DNA of 35,114 bases, from positions 1 to 35,114 of the forward strand of contig JABDBQ010000029.1 in assembly GCA_013288555.1 (NCBI GenBank), given 5' to 3'. Below are positions 22,950 through 30,557 of this stretch, piece after piece; position 1 is the first letter of the stretch, and each line of letters begins with the position of its first letter. Source of the stretch: Bacteroidota bacterium. GTDB lineage: Bacteria; Bacteroidota; Bacteroidia; CAILMK01. A program made the translations under genes and the position numbers. The notes beneath the pieces were generated by a model, which ran no database searches, was not told the DNA's origin, and saw only the letters and a list, made by a program, of their open reading frames with translations.

Positions 22950-23933
22950 ATGAATCAAAAACTTTTTAAGGATATCCCTATAGCTCGTTTTCTAATTCCC
23001 CACGTGCTAAGTTTGAAAAATTCGAATCCGAGAGCAATTGAAACAAACATTGCGAGGCTTAAATCGAACATAAGCAAGGAGATTGAAAAAGAGCCAGATG
23101 GCTTGATCAAAGACTTTGGGGATATTTTCACCTGGTATGCAAATATTGACTATCAGGAGTTATTCAATAAGACTGCCTTAGAAGCTAATGGCATTTTAAG
23201 TGAATTATATCGGAAGGCGCCGCAAACCAAAATGCTTTATCAGTTGATTAAGGAAGTCGAAGAGAAAGTACCTTATATTTCATTAATAATATTTGCTCGT
23301 TCTGGCCTTTTACAAAATATCAATGGTGCCATGTACGCATATTCTGCATATTTGGATGTAGACAAATATCGCGGAGAATCTCGAGCAGTAACAATTTTAA
23401 AATACTATGCCTCAGTGGTTGAATCTGTTTACAAAAACTATTTGTGTGTCATTTGGGACTTAACCAGAATTGTAATAGACAAGCCATTACCCAAGAAGTA
23501 TCCCGACTTAGGGGCAATGATTAAGGGCATCCTCGAATCTAAGAAATTAGATGAAAAAATCAAGTCATTGGTCAATCCCAAGGCAGCACTATATAGAAAC
23601 GCAGGGATTCATTTACGATACAGATATATGCCAGAAACAAAGGGGCTTTCATTATGGGATGAAAACCACCCTCCTGAATTAGTTTTGCCTAAAAAACTTT
23701 TGAAGCAAGCAACAGACATGCACATCCTATCTACTAATTATTTATGGGACATAGTGGGAGTTTACAATCGAAAGATTTTTTGGTTCGATAGCGGGTTAGG
23801 AGAGATTTTTCATAAGAATGCCCTCAAGCTCAAGGAACAGGATGATGAAGCCGTTCTAATGGTTGAATCCAAATTGCAAAGTCTATTTAAAAAAGCGAAT
23901 AACAACATTTCCCAAATACAACATAAAGATTAG
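22950..23933 (+). CDS. Possible HEPN-type protein with an RNAGIH motif
   Basis: From the ATG at 22950 this is a 327-aa, mostly helical protein. Residues 216-221 read RNAGIH, an exact R-x4-H arrangement with the Asn after Arg that is characteristic of HEPN ribonuclease active sites, within KAALYRNAGIHLRYRYM. Helices before it (VVESVYKNYLCVIWDLTRIV) fit the HEPN four-helix bundle. HEPN proteins are metal-independent RNases or RNA-binding partners common in toxin-antitoxin and abortive infection systems. The next gene starts 2 bases after its stop. The longer frame from 22929 uses a poor TTG start. No named family was recognised beyond the motif. Confidence 0.55.
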   Translation: MNQKLFKDIPIARFLIPHVLSLKNSNPRAIETNIARLKSNISKEIEKEPDGLIKDFGDIFTWYANIDYQELFNKTALEANGILSELYRKAPQTKMLYQLIKEVEEKVPYISLIIFARSGLLQNINGAMYAYSAYLDVDKYRGESRAVTILKYYASVVESVYKNYLCVIWDLTRIVIDKPLPKKYPDLGAMIKGILESKKLDEKIKSLVNPKAALYRNAGIHLRYRYMPETKGLSLWDENHPPELVLPKKLLKQATDMHILSTNYLWDIVGVYNRKIFWFDSGLGEIFHKNALKLKEQDDEAVLMVESKLQSLFKKANNNISQIQHKD

Positions 23934-23935
23934 AT

Positions 23936-25120
23936 ATGGCTGTTAATCAATCAGAAGAGTTTGTAGAGAAATTATGTTACCAAACCTTTCTTAAATTTTG
24001 GAGTTATGCTAATCCGCTGTTAAGAAAGGGAAAGGAGTTAACAGATGTGCTAATTGTGTGCGATCCCTACATCATTATATTTTCTGTAAAGGATATAAAT
24101 ATCAAAGAAACTGATGATGTAGAACAAGATGCTGAACGCTGGCTCAAAAGAGCAATTGATGCCTCCGCAAAACAGATTTATGGTGCAGAGAGGATGCTAT
24201 CAATGTCTGATATAGTGCTATTAAGCGATGGAAAAACAGAGATCAAGCTTCCACCCAAAAAAGAAAGAATAGTTTTCAGAGTTGCCGTAGCATTAGGCAG
24301 AAAAGAAACGTTCCCTTTGAAATTTGGAGATTTAGGAAAAGGATATGTGCACGTATTTGATCAAGATTCATTTGACAAGGCTTTAATTGAACTTGACACA
24401 ATTTTGGATTTTGTTAAGTATCTTCAGCAGAAGGAAAAGCTTATCAAAAATAACACAATAATCTTGTCTGCTGCGGAAGAAGATTTCTTAGCCTATTATC
24501 TGGATGGAGAAGGTCAGTTTCCAGAGAATGGCTTGGTGGTTTTAGATCAGGGGCTTTGGTCAAGCTTTGAAAAAAGTGAGAAGCAAAAGAGATGGCAGGA
24601 AGAAATCAAAATCAGCGCATTATGGGATAAGTTTATTAATCAAATGTCTGATGATTTTTTTGGCAATAGATTAGATTTTCCCGTTTCCCGGGAAGAACTA
24701 GAAGAGATTTTGAGAGTAATGGCTAAAGAAGATCGAATTAGCAGAAAGCTTTTATCAGAGTTGTGGTTTGATATTATTAACAAAACTAAGCATTCTAAAG
24801 TATTTACAAGAGCAGTTAGGTCAGAAATCTCTGGGTCATTTGTATATGTTTTCTTAGCAAGACCCATTGATACAGACCGCGAATTAAGAAAAAAAGAACT
24901 ATTGTTACGTTGTCTTATTGCAAGAGGCCGAAATATGGATTCACAAAAAATTATTGGAATTGGAACAGAGACTGTAAATGGTATTGGTAGCTCATTTGAT
25001 TTAGTTTTGCTCGACCTGCCAGAGTGGAATCAAAGTCACCAAAAAGCATACGAATTGGCATTAGAAGAACTAGGAATTGACCAACCTCCAATTTATCGAT
25101 CTATCAAGAATTCGTTCTAA
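23936..25120 (+). CDS. PD-(D/E)xK-like nuclease of unknown family
   Basis: The 394-aa protein has an N-terminal nuclease-like core: helix with Glu8 and Glu11, then RKGKELTDVLIV (30-41) and YIIIFSVKDI (45-54). Asp37 and Ser50-x-Lys52 occupy the D...(E/S)xK positions, as in a group of restriction-like proteins reading ELxDxLV...IIFSDKD. A helix, ERWLKRAIDASAKQIYGAER, follows. The remaining 300 residues are unfamiliar and end with GSSFDLVLLDLPEWNQ. The start lies 2 bases after the stop of the HEPN-type gene, so the two are probably one translational unit. The absence of Glu at the ExK position leaves catalysis uncertain. After its stop, 25121-25285 holds no convincing gene. Confidence 0.6.
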   Translation: MAVNQSEEFVEKLCYQTFLKFWSYANPLLRKGKELTDVLIVCDPYIIIFSVKDINIKETDDVEQDAERWLKRAIDASAKQIYGAERMLSMSDIVLLSDGKTEIKLPPKKERIVFRVAVALGRKETFPLKFGDLGKGYVHVFDQDSFDKALIELDTILDFVKYLQQKEKLIKNNTIILSAAEEDFLAYYLDGEGQFPENGLVVLDQGLWSSFEKSEKQKRWQEEIKISALWDKFINQMSDDFFGNRLDFPVSREELEEILRVMAKEDRISRKLLSELWFDIINKTKHSKVFTRAVRSEISGSFVYVFLARPIDTDRELRKKELLLRCLIARGRNMDSQKIIGIGTETVNGIGSSFDLVLLDLPEWNQSHQKAYELALEELGIDQPPIYRSIKNSF

Positions 25121-25285
25121 GAAAGTATTTGAATGGGTCCGACAATATACTTTTGCTAGGAGGTATACTTCAACAAAATTCAATTTTCTACATGGGCTGA
25201 GAAGAATTGACCCCTCAAATGCAATGAATTATATAAGAGGGATTTTTGTTAGCTTTGGTAAGATATTCACACCTAACTAAATAGT

Positions 25286-26215
25286 ATGATTTATTTAACA
25301 GAACCCCCTCAACCCATGGAATACAGTGAAATTGGCAAAAGCATTTTTCTTATCGCTGTCGGTGCTTTAATAAGTCTCCTTGTTGTATCTTCAAAGGAAG
25401 CTTGGAAAGAAAGAAGAAGACTGAAAGATGTCAGAATGGTGCTTTTTCATTTCTTATTGCGTTGGAGACATGGAGCACTTGAACAAGTAAAAGAATTTGA
25501 AACAGCTCTTTCACGCTACGATTTGCATATTAAAGAAGAAACAAAGCCAAAGGAGAATATAAACGTAATAAAGCTTGAAATGGGAGTGCCGGGAACGAGG
25601 ACAGATATTTTGCCAACACAAATAAAAAGGTTGGACCTTAGAGATATATATAAGATATTAGTTAACAAGATCGATAAAAAAGAACAGCGCCAAAGAATAC
25701 TTCCTGAGTTAATTGACTATAGCGAACTTTCGGGTTTTCTTTTTGAAGAAATCCAAAAATCAACTTCAGAATTCATTTTGCAATTTGATACCAGACTTGA
25801 TGCCTTGACCGACACATTTCAAGAAATTGAAGACACGATAAGAGGGTTTATAGTAGCTCATAATTCAGATAGCACCATTTTCAAATATGTCTCAACTTTA
25901 AAAAAGATTAGTGATATTAATATGGCATTTGACGCATTAAAGGATAGGAGTATTCAGGTTAAATTTAGTGCTGTTATCAATCCTCTTTTTGAACTGTCCG
26001 GCGACCCAGAGGATTCATTATCACCTGAAGCCAACAAATTATTCCCTTTAGCAAATAGTTTTCTCTTTCAATATAACAAGTTGTTTTATAGGATGCAGAA
26101 ATATCACAGCGATCTTGAATTTTGGATAACTTCCTTAAATAAGACTGTTGAAATAATCAATAAAACTTTGGCTATTGAATATCCAAATGACCTACAATAC
26201 CCAATTAAAGACTGA
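25286..26215 (+). CDS. Membrane-anchored helical protein, unknown family
   Basis: The 309-aa protein has one N-terminal TM helix (about residues 17-36, GKSIFLIAVGALISLLVVSS) followed by a basic stop-transfer stretch (KEAWKERRRLK). A long, helix-rich cytoplasmic region contains EFILQFDTRLDALTDTFQEIEDTIRGFI and a hydrophobic C-terminal helix bundle. No catalytic motif is seen. It sits 14 bases before the HEPN-type gene at 26230. A membrane-tethered partner or sensor of the neighbouring nucleases is an inference from position. Confidence 0.55.
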   Translation: MIYLTEPPQPMEYSEIGKSIFLIAVGALISLLVVSSKEAWKERRRLKDVRMVLFHFLLRWRHGALEQVKEFETALSRYDLHIKEETKPKENINVIKLEMGVPGTRTDILPTQIKRLDLRDIYKILVNKIDKKEQRQRILPELIDYSELSGFLFEEIQKSTSEFILQFDTRLDALTDTFQEIEDTIRGFIVAHNSDSTIFKYVSTLKKISDINMAFDALKDRSIQVKFSAVINPLFELSGDPEDSLSPEANKLFPLANSFLFQYNKLFYRMQKYHSDLEFWITSLNKTVEIINKTLAIEYPNDLQYPIKD

Positions 26216-26229
26216 TAAATTTTAAGAAC

Positions 26230-27084
26230 ATGTTATTTGCAGAAACTTTAGCCGCTTTGCATCCAAGCGTTGAGCAGGCAACGGAGGAATTATTTACTGT
26301 TGCCTTTCGCAATCAAACACACCCTCAAGATTTGCTATTGGTCAATGAAAATGCAGGACCCAATAAGATAGAAATTACCAATCCCCATTTGGTTGGAAGG
26401 GTAAGCGGCTATGGATATGGGACGGGAATTGAAGGATTTGTTGAGCAATGCCAATCAAAATTTTACAGTGGGTATGTCAATACAACCTTTTCAAAGGTTC
26501 AAGTTATGCAAGACATAAAAACAAGTCAGGAACTACAGCAAACGGAAGAAAATTCAATACACCTTGAACTACTGTTATACCTTAAATTTTGGGAATCCGA
26601 GTCCATTTTAAAAAAGCTATTTCAACTTACAAGATTGGCAATGGGACAAAATTTTGATTGGAATTTTAATTTTGAAGAACAAACATTACACCAACTAATT
26701 AGGGTTGATATTCGTGATAATCTGAAAGAAATTTGTCCGTTAATGTATAACCTAATAGAAAAAGCATACCTTTCTCAATTAAGGCATGTAGCTGCACATT
26801 CACAGTATTATTTCTTCTTCAATACCAGGATGATGCATTTTTCAAACTATGACCCAGCAAAGCATAATATTTTAAAAGTAATGTCTTTTGATGATTGGGA
26901 ACCTAGGATACACAATGTTGCACTTTTATACAGCGAACTCAACAGATGCACCCATAAGTATCACGAAATCTATAAAACAAAAGCCATTAGCAATAATAAC
27001 AAACTGGAATTGAGAGATTGGGAGGGTGGGCCTCGTATATTTCAATATGATAATAACTATGACCGCTGGATTACTCCGCAATAA
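26230..27084 (+). CDS. HEPN-like protein with an RHVAAH motif
   Basis: The protein is 284 aa. Residues 180-195 read YLSQLRHVAAHSQYYF, with Arg185-x4-His190 in a helical context. This is the clearest HEPN-type RNase motif in the window. An upstream helical bundle (LELLLYLKFWESESILKKLFQLTRLAMG) and downstream aromatic strands complete it. The N-terminal 100 residues (ITNPHLVGRVSGYGYGTGIEGFV) look like a separate alpha/beta domain of unknown kind. It follows the membrane protein after 14 bases and converges on the HNH gene, with 11 bases between stops. Ribonuclease activity is inferred from the motif. Confidence 0.65.
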   Translation: MLFAETLAALHPSVEQATEELFTVAFRNQTHPQDLLLVNENAGPNKIEITNPHLVGRVSGYGYGTGIEGFVEQCQSKFYSGYVNTTFSKVQVMQDIKTSQELQQTEENSIHLELLLYLKFWESESILKKLFQLTRLAMGQNFDWNFNFEEQTLHQLIRVDIRDNLKEICPLMYNLIEKAYLSQLRHVAAHSQYYFFFNTRMMHFSNYDPAKHNILKVMSFDDWEPRIHNVALLYSELNRCTHKYHEIYKTKAISNNNKLELRDWEGGPRIFQYDNNYDRWITPQ

Positions 27085-27095
27085 TATGGTGAATC

Positions 27096-28010
27096 TTAAG
27101 TTATTCGCTTTTTTATTAATGATTCAATTTCTCTTAATCCAAGATATGATTTTCCAGGTAAATATTCGAGTTTTCTGTAGCTTATCCCATCTGCGGGGTA
27201 TCCACGCAACAAAACAATTCCTTCTTCAATTCGGTAACCATTGAAAAGATTTTTCTGAACCTCCCCTATAATTTGGTTTGCACATTTCGTTAATTCCTCA
27301 GTTAATTCACAGATTAAAATGTCATGCACATCCTGCTCTCTGGCAGTTTTAACTTGTTTGCGATATAAGGCAGTCGTAATCAAATAATTCTCATCAGGAT
27401 CTTCGCAAACCCATATGTCGAATTCGTTTAAAAAATCCTCTAAAACATTGTTAAATTGTTGAAAAGCAGATTCTAAGTCTGGGTACATCTTTGGCCATTG
27501 TCTTGAATCCAAGTATCTATGAAGTTCATTCAATTTGTTCCATTGAGGTTTACTGATTTTAGGAAGACGATTTAATATTAGCCACTCAGTCCAACTTAAC
27601 CATCCAGAAAGATTTCCAAGTATTTCCCATTTTTCGACTACTATTGCATAATACTCAATATTCTTTTGCTTTACATCATCCACTTGGAATTTTTCTATGA
27701 CCAATTTTTCATGGTCAGATTTCATTTTTCTCAGTTCTTCGGCAGAAAACTTACTTACGTCACTGTCAATTAATTTGTGATGATTTCTACATAAAAGGAT
27801 TAAATTTTCATATGAATTTATCAAATCTGAATTGTAATCTGATACGTATCTTGGGCCGCCTTTTTGCCCAGAAATAATATGTGCAACTTCTCCTATAGAG
27901 ACAATTCCGGAACTTAAACTATTATCTGTTAATTCTATGCCGCAGTCAGGGAATGAACATCTATTTGCAGCTCGGCCCCAGAGAGTTGTTCTATTTAATA
28001 GGCTAACCAT
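27096..28010 (-). CDS. HNH endonuclease with helical C-terminal domain
   Basis: From the ATG at 28010 this is a 304-aa protein. The N-terminal HNH unit has Cys18-x4-Cys23, the EVAHI strand with His44, Asn69 in NSYENLILLC, and Cys74-x2-His77-His78 (LLCRNHHKLID), all residues needed for zinc and metal binding. The remaining 220 residues form an unfamiliar helical domain (WLSWTEWLILNRLPKISKPQW ... LVLLRGYP-like end). Such HNH proteins are DNA endonucleases or nickases, often in defence loci. The frame continues to 28067, but a TATATTTG promoter octamer at 28028-28035 supports the internal ATG. It converges on the HEPN-like gene. Confidence 0.85.
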   Translation of the reverse strand: MVSLLNRTTLWGRAANRCSFPDCGIELTDNSLSSGIVSIGEVAHIISGQKGGPRYVSDYNSDLINSYENLILLCRNHHKLIDSDVSKFSAEELRKMKSDHEKLVIEKFQVDDVKQKNIEYYAIVVEKWEILGNLSGWLSWTEWLILNRLPKISKPQWNKLNELHRYLDSRQWPKMYPDLESAFQQFNNVLEDFLNEFDIWVCEDPDENYLITTALYRKQVKTAREQDVHDILICELTEELTKCANQIIGEVQKNLFNGYRIEEGIVLLRGYPADGISYRKLEYLPGKSYLGLREIESLIKKRIT

Positions 28011-28027
28011 ATTTAGCGATTGATTTA

Positions 28028-28035
28028 CAAATATA
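28028..28035 (-). promoter_or_regulatory. Bacteroidota -7 promoter element (TATATTTG) for the HNH gene
   Basis: An exact TAnnTTTG match on the minus strand, 17 bases upstream of ATG 28010. The identical octamer precedes the three-gene operon (32252-32259). Confidence 0.5.
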
Positions 28036-28052
28036 TGACTATTCAACATCCC

Positions 28053-28112
28053 GTGCCAACAGAGCAATGCCTTATTCCGCTGCCCTTCATTACGTCAAAG
28101 CTCTGTTGGCAC
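28053..28112. repeat. 13-bp perfect inverted repeat
   Basis: GTGCCAACAGAGC (28053-28065) is exactly reverse-complementary to 28100-28112, with a 34-base spacer. It lies upstream of the HNH promoter at the edge of the structured non-coding stretch. It may be a terminator for transcription arriving from the right, or a recombination or protein-binding site. Confidence 0.7.
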
Positions 28113-28758
28113 TACCACAGTAGCTATATCCACCCTTTGTGATTCTCCACCTATGGACAGGTTTAAAGGTGTGAACTCCAAAAGGGGAAATACAAAAAGA
28201 CATGCCAAGCCATGGCATCCCTTAAAGCTACGCAATAACAGATGCCATGCCCTCCGGGTACTATCGTAGCTTGTCATGCTTTTCATTTCTCTTTCTCCGT
28301 TCACGACAGCCTCCTTTGTCTGCACTGTAGCTTTGCTCATTACGCTGTGTAAGCGCTTCGTTCCTCAGCACATTACTTCGCTCATTCCGCAAGCACCAGT
28401 ACATCCACCGGCTGTCCTCATCTTTGCTCGCCTGCCGAGCTTCTGAGGCTGCGGACTATGGCGCACACTGTTTATTATCTTTTATATTTCGGTGTGCGCC
28501 ATAGTCTTTGTTGCAAGCAATAGTTTGCTCCCGTGCTGACGCACTCCCTGCAAACACCTCATAAGCTACTCGCAAGAGGCGAGCAACTGTTAAGAAACTT
28601 GCAATTAATACCAAACATGCTATATTATTGTCAATAAGCTCTTTGACGTGATTTATTGGTGCACTCATGTCCTCATTAATCCGTTTTTAGAGCTTATTAT
28701 CTACTTTGTTTTGTTGATTAATATCCTGGGAATATGAATCCACCAATAAATTTAAATT
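28113..28758. other. Structured, GC-richer stretch without a convincing gene
   Basis: This stretch has visibly more G+C than its neighbours and many short inverted repeats: GCTCG/CGAGC (28426-28440), the 15-bp stem at 28454-28506, CTCGC/GCGAG (28569-28583) and a near-palindrome ATGCCA/TGGCAT around 28182-28199. The motif GCTCATT(A/C)CGC occurs twice (about 28336 and 28379). Minus-strand frames of 81 and 70 codons exist, but they have odd composition and cross the hairpins, so I do not call them. It could be a structured RNA, a transfer origin, a recombination site or a decayed element end. Confidence 0.5.
28454..28506. repeat. 15-bp perfect stem with AT-rich loop
   Basis: GACTATGGCGCACAC (28454-28468) pairs exactly with 28492-28506 across a 23-base, almost entirely A/T loop. 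GCGGACTATGG and the mirrored CCATAGTCTTTG frame it. This is the strongest single hairpin in the window outside the right-end palindromes. Confidence 0.8.
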
Positions 28759-29409
28759 ATGAAAAGGGTTCAATTATTCCTATTAACAAGCCTGTGTTTA
28801 TTAGCTACACTGGGTAAATGTAAATCTTTCATCAGTCGGAATCCATCTCACAATGAGGACTTAGTAAGTTTGATTTTTTCTGACGAAAGTTTTAATTGCC
28901 AAATCTGTCAAAGCGATTGCCTTGATAAAAAAGTTCTGCAAATGATTTCCAAGAAAGGTAGTTGTATTGGAACGGTGAAAATTGACACATTTTACCAATT
29001 TCAGGTCATTAAAATGATCAGATCATTCAGATTCTCGAATAATAGAGTTGTCACCATGAGTTACAGCTTATTAGAAGATCCAGATGGCAATACCGTGGAA
29101 GTGGATACATTCATCACTTTATATTCGCATTATCTGTTCAGTGACCAGGATACTTTAAGAGCATTTGACCCTAATAAGCTACTGGAATGTAAAATATCCT
29201 GGCACGGGAAATTAATTGCAATTGGCAACAAACTTAAATTAGACCCAGCCGGGATTGAGGCTAAAGTAGTAGATGAAGCAATAAGCAATAATGATTTACG
29301 GCTCAAACTTCGCAGTGAGAGAATGATCCTGTCTGATGATCCGATTGCAATTCGCTATCAAAAAGAAATAGATGGTATTATTGCATTTTTGAGAAAGCAT
29401 CAAAATTAA
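28759..29409 (+). CDS. Exported protein of unknown family
   Basis: The 216-aa protein has an N-terminal signal sequence MKRVQLFLLTSLCLLATLGKC; Cys21 could be a lipidation site, though the preceding GK is a poor lipobox. A cysteine cluster follows (FNCQICQSDCLDKK, about 46-59). The rest alternates short beta strands and has no motif I recognise. It ends just before a terminator hairpin shared with the convergent OmpA-like lipoprotein gene. The context suggests an envelope protein that may work with the neighbouring three-gene operon, but nothing in the sequence proves that. Confidence 0.55.
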   Translation: MKRVQLFLLTSLCLLATLGKCKSFISRNPSHNEDLVSLIFSDESFNCQICQSDCLDKKVLQMISKKGSCIGTVKIDTFYQFQVIKMIRSFRFSNNRVVTMSYSLLEDPDGNTVEVDTFITLYSHYLFSDQDTLRAFDPNKLLECKISWHGKLIAIGNKLKLDPAGIEAKVVDEAISNNDLRLKLRSERMILSDDPIAIRYQKEIDGIIAFLRKHQN

Positions 29410-29415
29410 TGATGG

Positions 29416-29439
29416 GGGGGCTAATTACGGCCCCCTTTT
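29416..29439 (+). terminator. Rho-independent-type terminator
   Basis: GGGGGC (29416-29421) pairs with GCCCCC (29430-29435) around an 8-base loop and is followed by TTTT. It lies 6 bases after the stop of the exported protein gene. The TAG stop of the convergent OmpA-like gene (29421-29423) lies within it, so it may serve both strands. Confidence 0.7.
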
Positions 29440-30557
29440 GCGTTTCCATTTGTAAATATATAAATTAGAACAGTTAATACACATATCCTTCTTTCTGGCA
29501 TGTCCCGAATATTCTTGCGAGGATGATCATAAATAGAAAGCATTTCTCTAATTTGTTTTTCGTTAACCTCTGGAATTGCAATACCGTGGCCAATGGCTTC
29601 CATGGTGGTTGTAATAGTTCCATTGTTAACATTATACATATTAGATTGCAAAACTGCTTTTGCACGTTGCTCAGAAAGTATAAAATTTAGAGTTTCTGAA
29701 GAATAATCTGCATGTAATGAATCAGCTATTCTCTTTAAATTTTTATAAACTTCAATCTGTGAGGGTGTTCCGTCGCTGTAGATTCCTTGTGGATCGGAAT
29801 AACCATCAACTTTTATTGAAACTATCCACGTTGCTTTGGGATGATGTTTCAAATAATTATGAATGATCCCATTAACGTTGAATGCAATGGTATCGTTATA
29901 AGTCTTTATACTACTTTTGCTTCTATAGTTCAGCTGGAATTTTCCATCATCAAAAAATAGGCTAAAAGGCAATAATTTTTTAAAAAGTTTGGTGTTGTCT
30001 AATACAAATCCTATTGAGTTACTGACTTCTCCTTCTTTTTTATATGTATTAGCCACATCTTTACCTAAAATTGCTTCCAATTCATCCATTTGCTCTAATC
30101 TCATATAGATTTGTTCTATTTCCTTATTAGTTTTAGCTTCGCCAATATCTCCAATCATTTCAGTTCTTTGAACTTCGAGATCTTTTATTCTAAATTGGAA
30201 AGTTGATCTTTTTATATCATTATTAACTATATTTGAATCAATTGCATCAATACTATCTGAGACTGCCGAATTTGTAAAGTAAGGATCTTTCCATGAACCT
30301 ATTTCTTGAAGATTAGATTGGTCCGTTTTATTTTTTATACTCGCTACAGAATCTGATTGCTTAATTCTTTTTATAGAATCCAATTTCAATTCTATCGCAG
30401 AAATTTTTTTCATGGCTTTATTTTGATCTCTGATCAATTCGTTTTTTGGCAGCTCGCTTTTTTTACCAATTGTTGAAATCCAATTATGTGATATGCATCC
30501 ATGTAGTGAAATCATTAGCAAAAAATAAAATCCAGTGTGCAAATAAGAAGATTTCAT
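29421..30557 (-). CDS. OmpA-like coiled-coil lipoprotein
   Basis: The protein is 378 aa. The signal peptide ends in a lipobox-like SLHGC (Cys21). A long polar coiled-coil segment (about 40-185, Lys/Glu/Ile-rich) is followed by an OmpA-type domain (about 215-360) with WIVSIKVDGYSDPQGIYSDG, ILSEQRAKAV, AIGHGIAIP and a final ERRICVLTVLIYIF strand. The architecture resembles peptidoglycan-binding lipoproteins that brace multi-protein complexes. Its ATG overlaps the stop of the upstream gene (TAATG), so the operon 32204 to 29421 is translationally coupled here. The OmpA domain is diverged (for instance RRICV instead of RRVEI), so the assignment is by layout. Confidence 0.7.
   Translation of the reverse strand: MKSSYLHTGFYFLLMISLHGCISHNWISTIGKKSELPKNELIRDQNKAMKKISAIELKLDSIKRIKQSDSVASIKNKTDQSNLQEIGSWKDPYFTNSAVSDSIDAIDSNIVNNDIKRSTFQFRIKDLEVQRTEMIGDIGEAKTNKEIEQIYMRLEQMDELEAILGKDVANTYKKEGEVSNSIGFVLDNTKLFKKLLPFSLFFDDGKFQLNYRSKSSIKTYNDTIAFNVNGIIHNYLKHHPKATWIVSIKVDGYSDPQGIYSDGTPSQIEVYKNLKRIADSLHADYSSETLNFILSEQRAKAVLQSNMYNVNNGTITTTMEAIGHGIAIPEVNEKQIREMLSIYDHPRKNIRDMPERRICVLTVLIYIFTNGNAKGGRN

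Noticed and set aside
25077-25280. Frame of 67 codons overlapping the end of the nuclease-like gene
   Set aside because: It starts inside the upstream gene in another frame and shows no domain. A frameshifted extension of the upstream protein was considered, but the given end looks natural.
28095-28340. Minus-strand frame of 81 codons in the structured stretch
   Set aside because: It runs into the 13-bp inverted repeat and has unusual composition, with no promoter octamer or recognisable domain. The hairpins explain the region better, though a conserved small protein cannot be excluded without a search.
28053-28506. Integron attC-type sites
   Set aside because: The inverted repeats lack the GTTRRRY/RYYYAAC core pairs and no tyrosine integron integrase is present.
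28456-28668. Minus-strand frame of 70 codons over the 15-bp stem
   Set aside because: Its C-terminal part is the stem-loop itself and both strands are symmetrical there, so an open frame arises easily.
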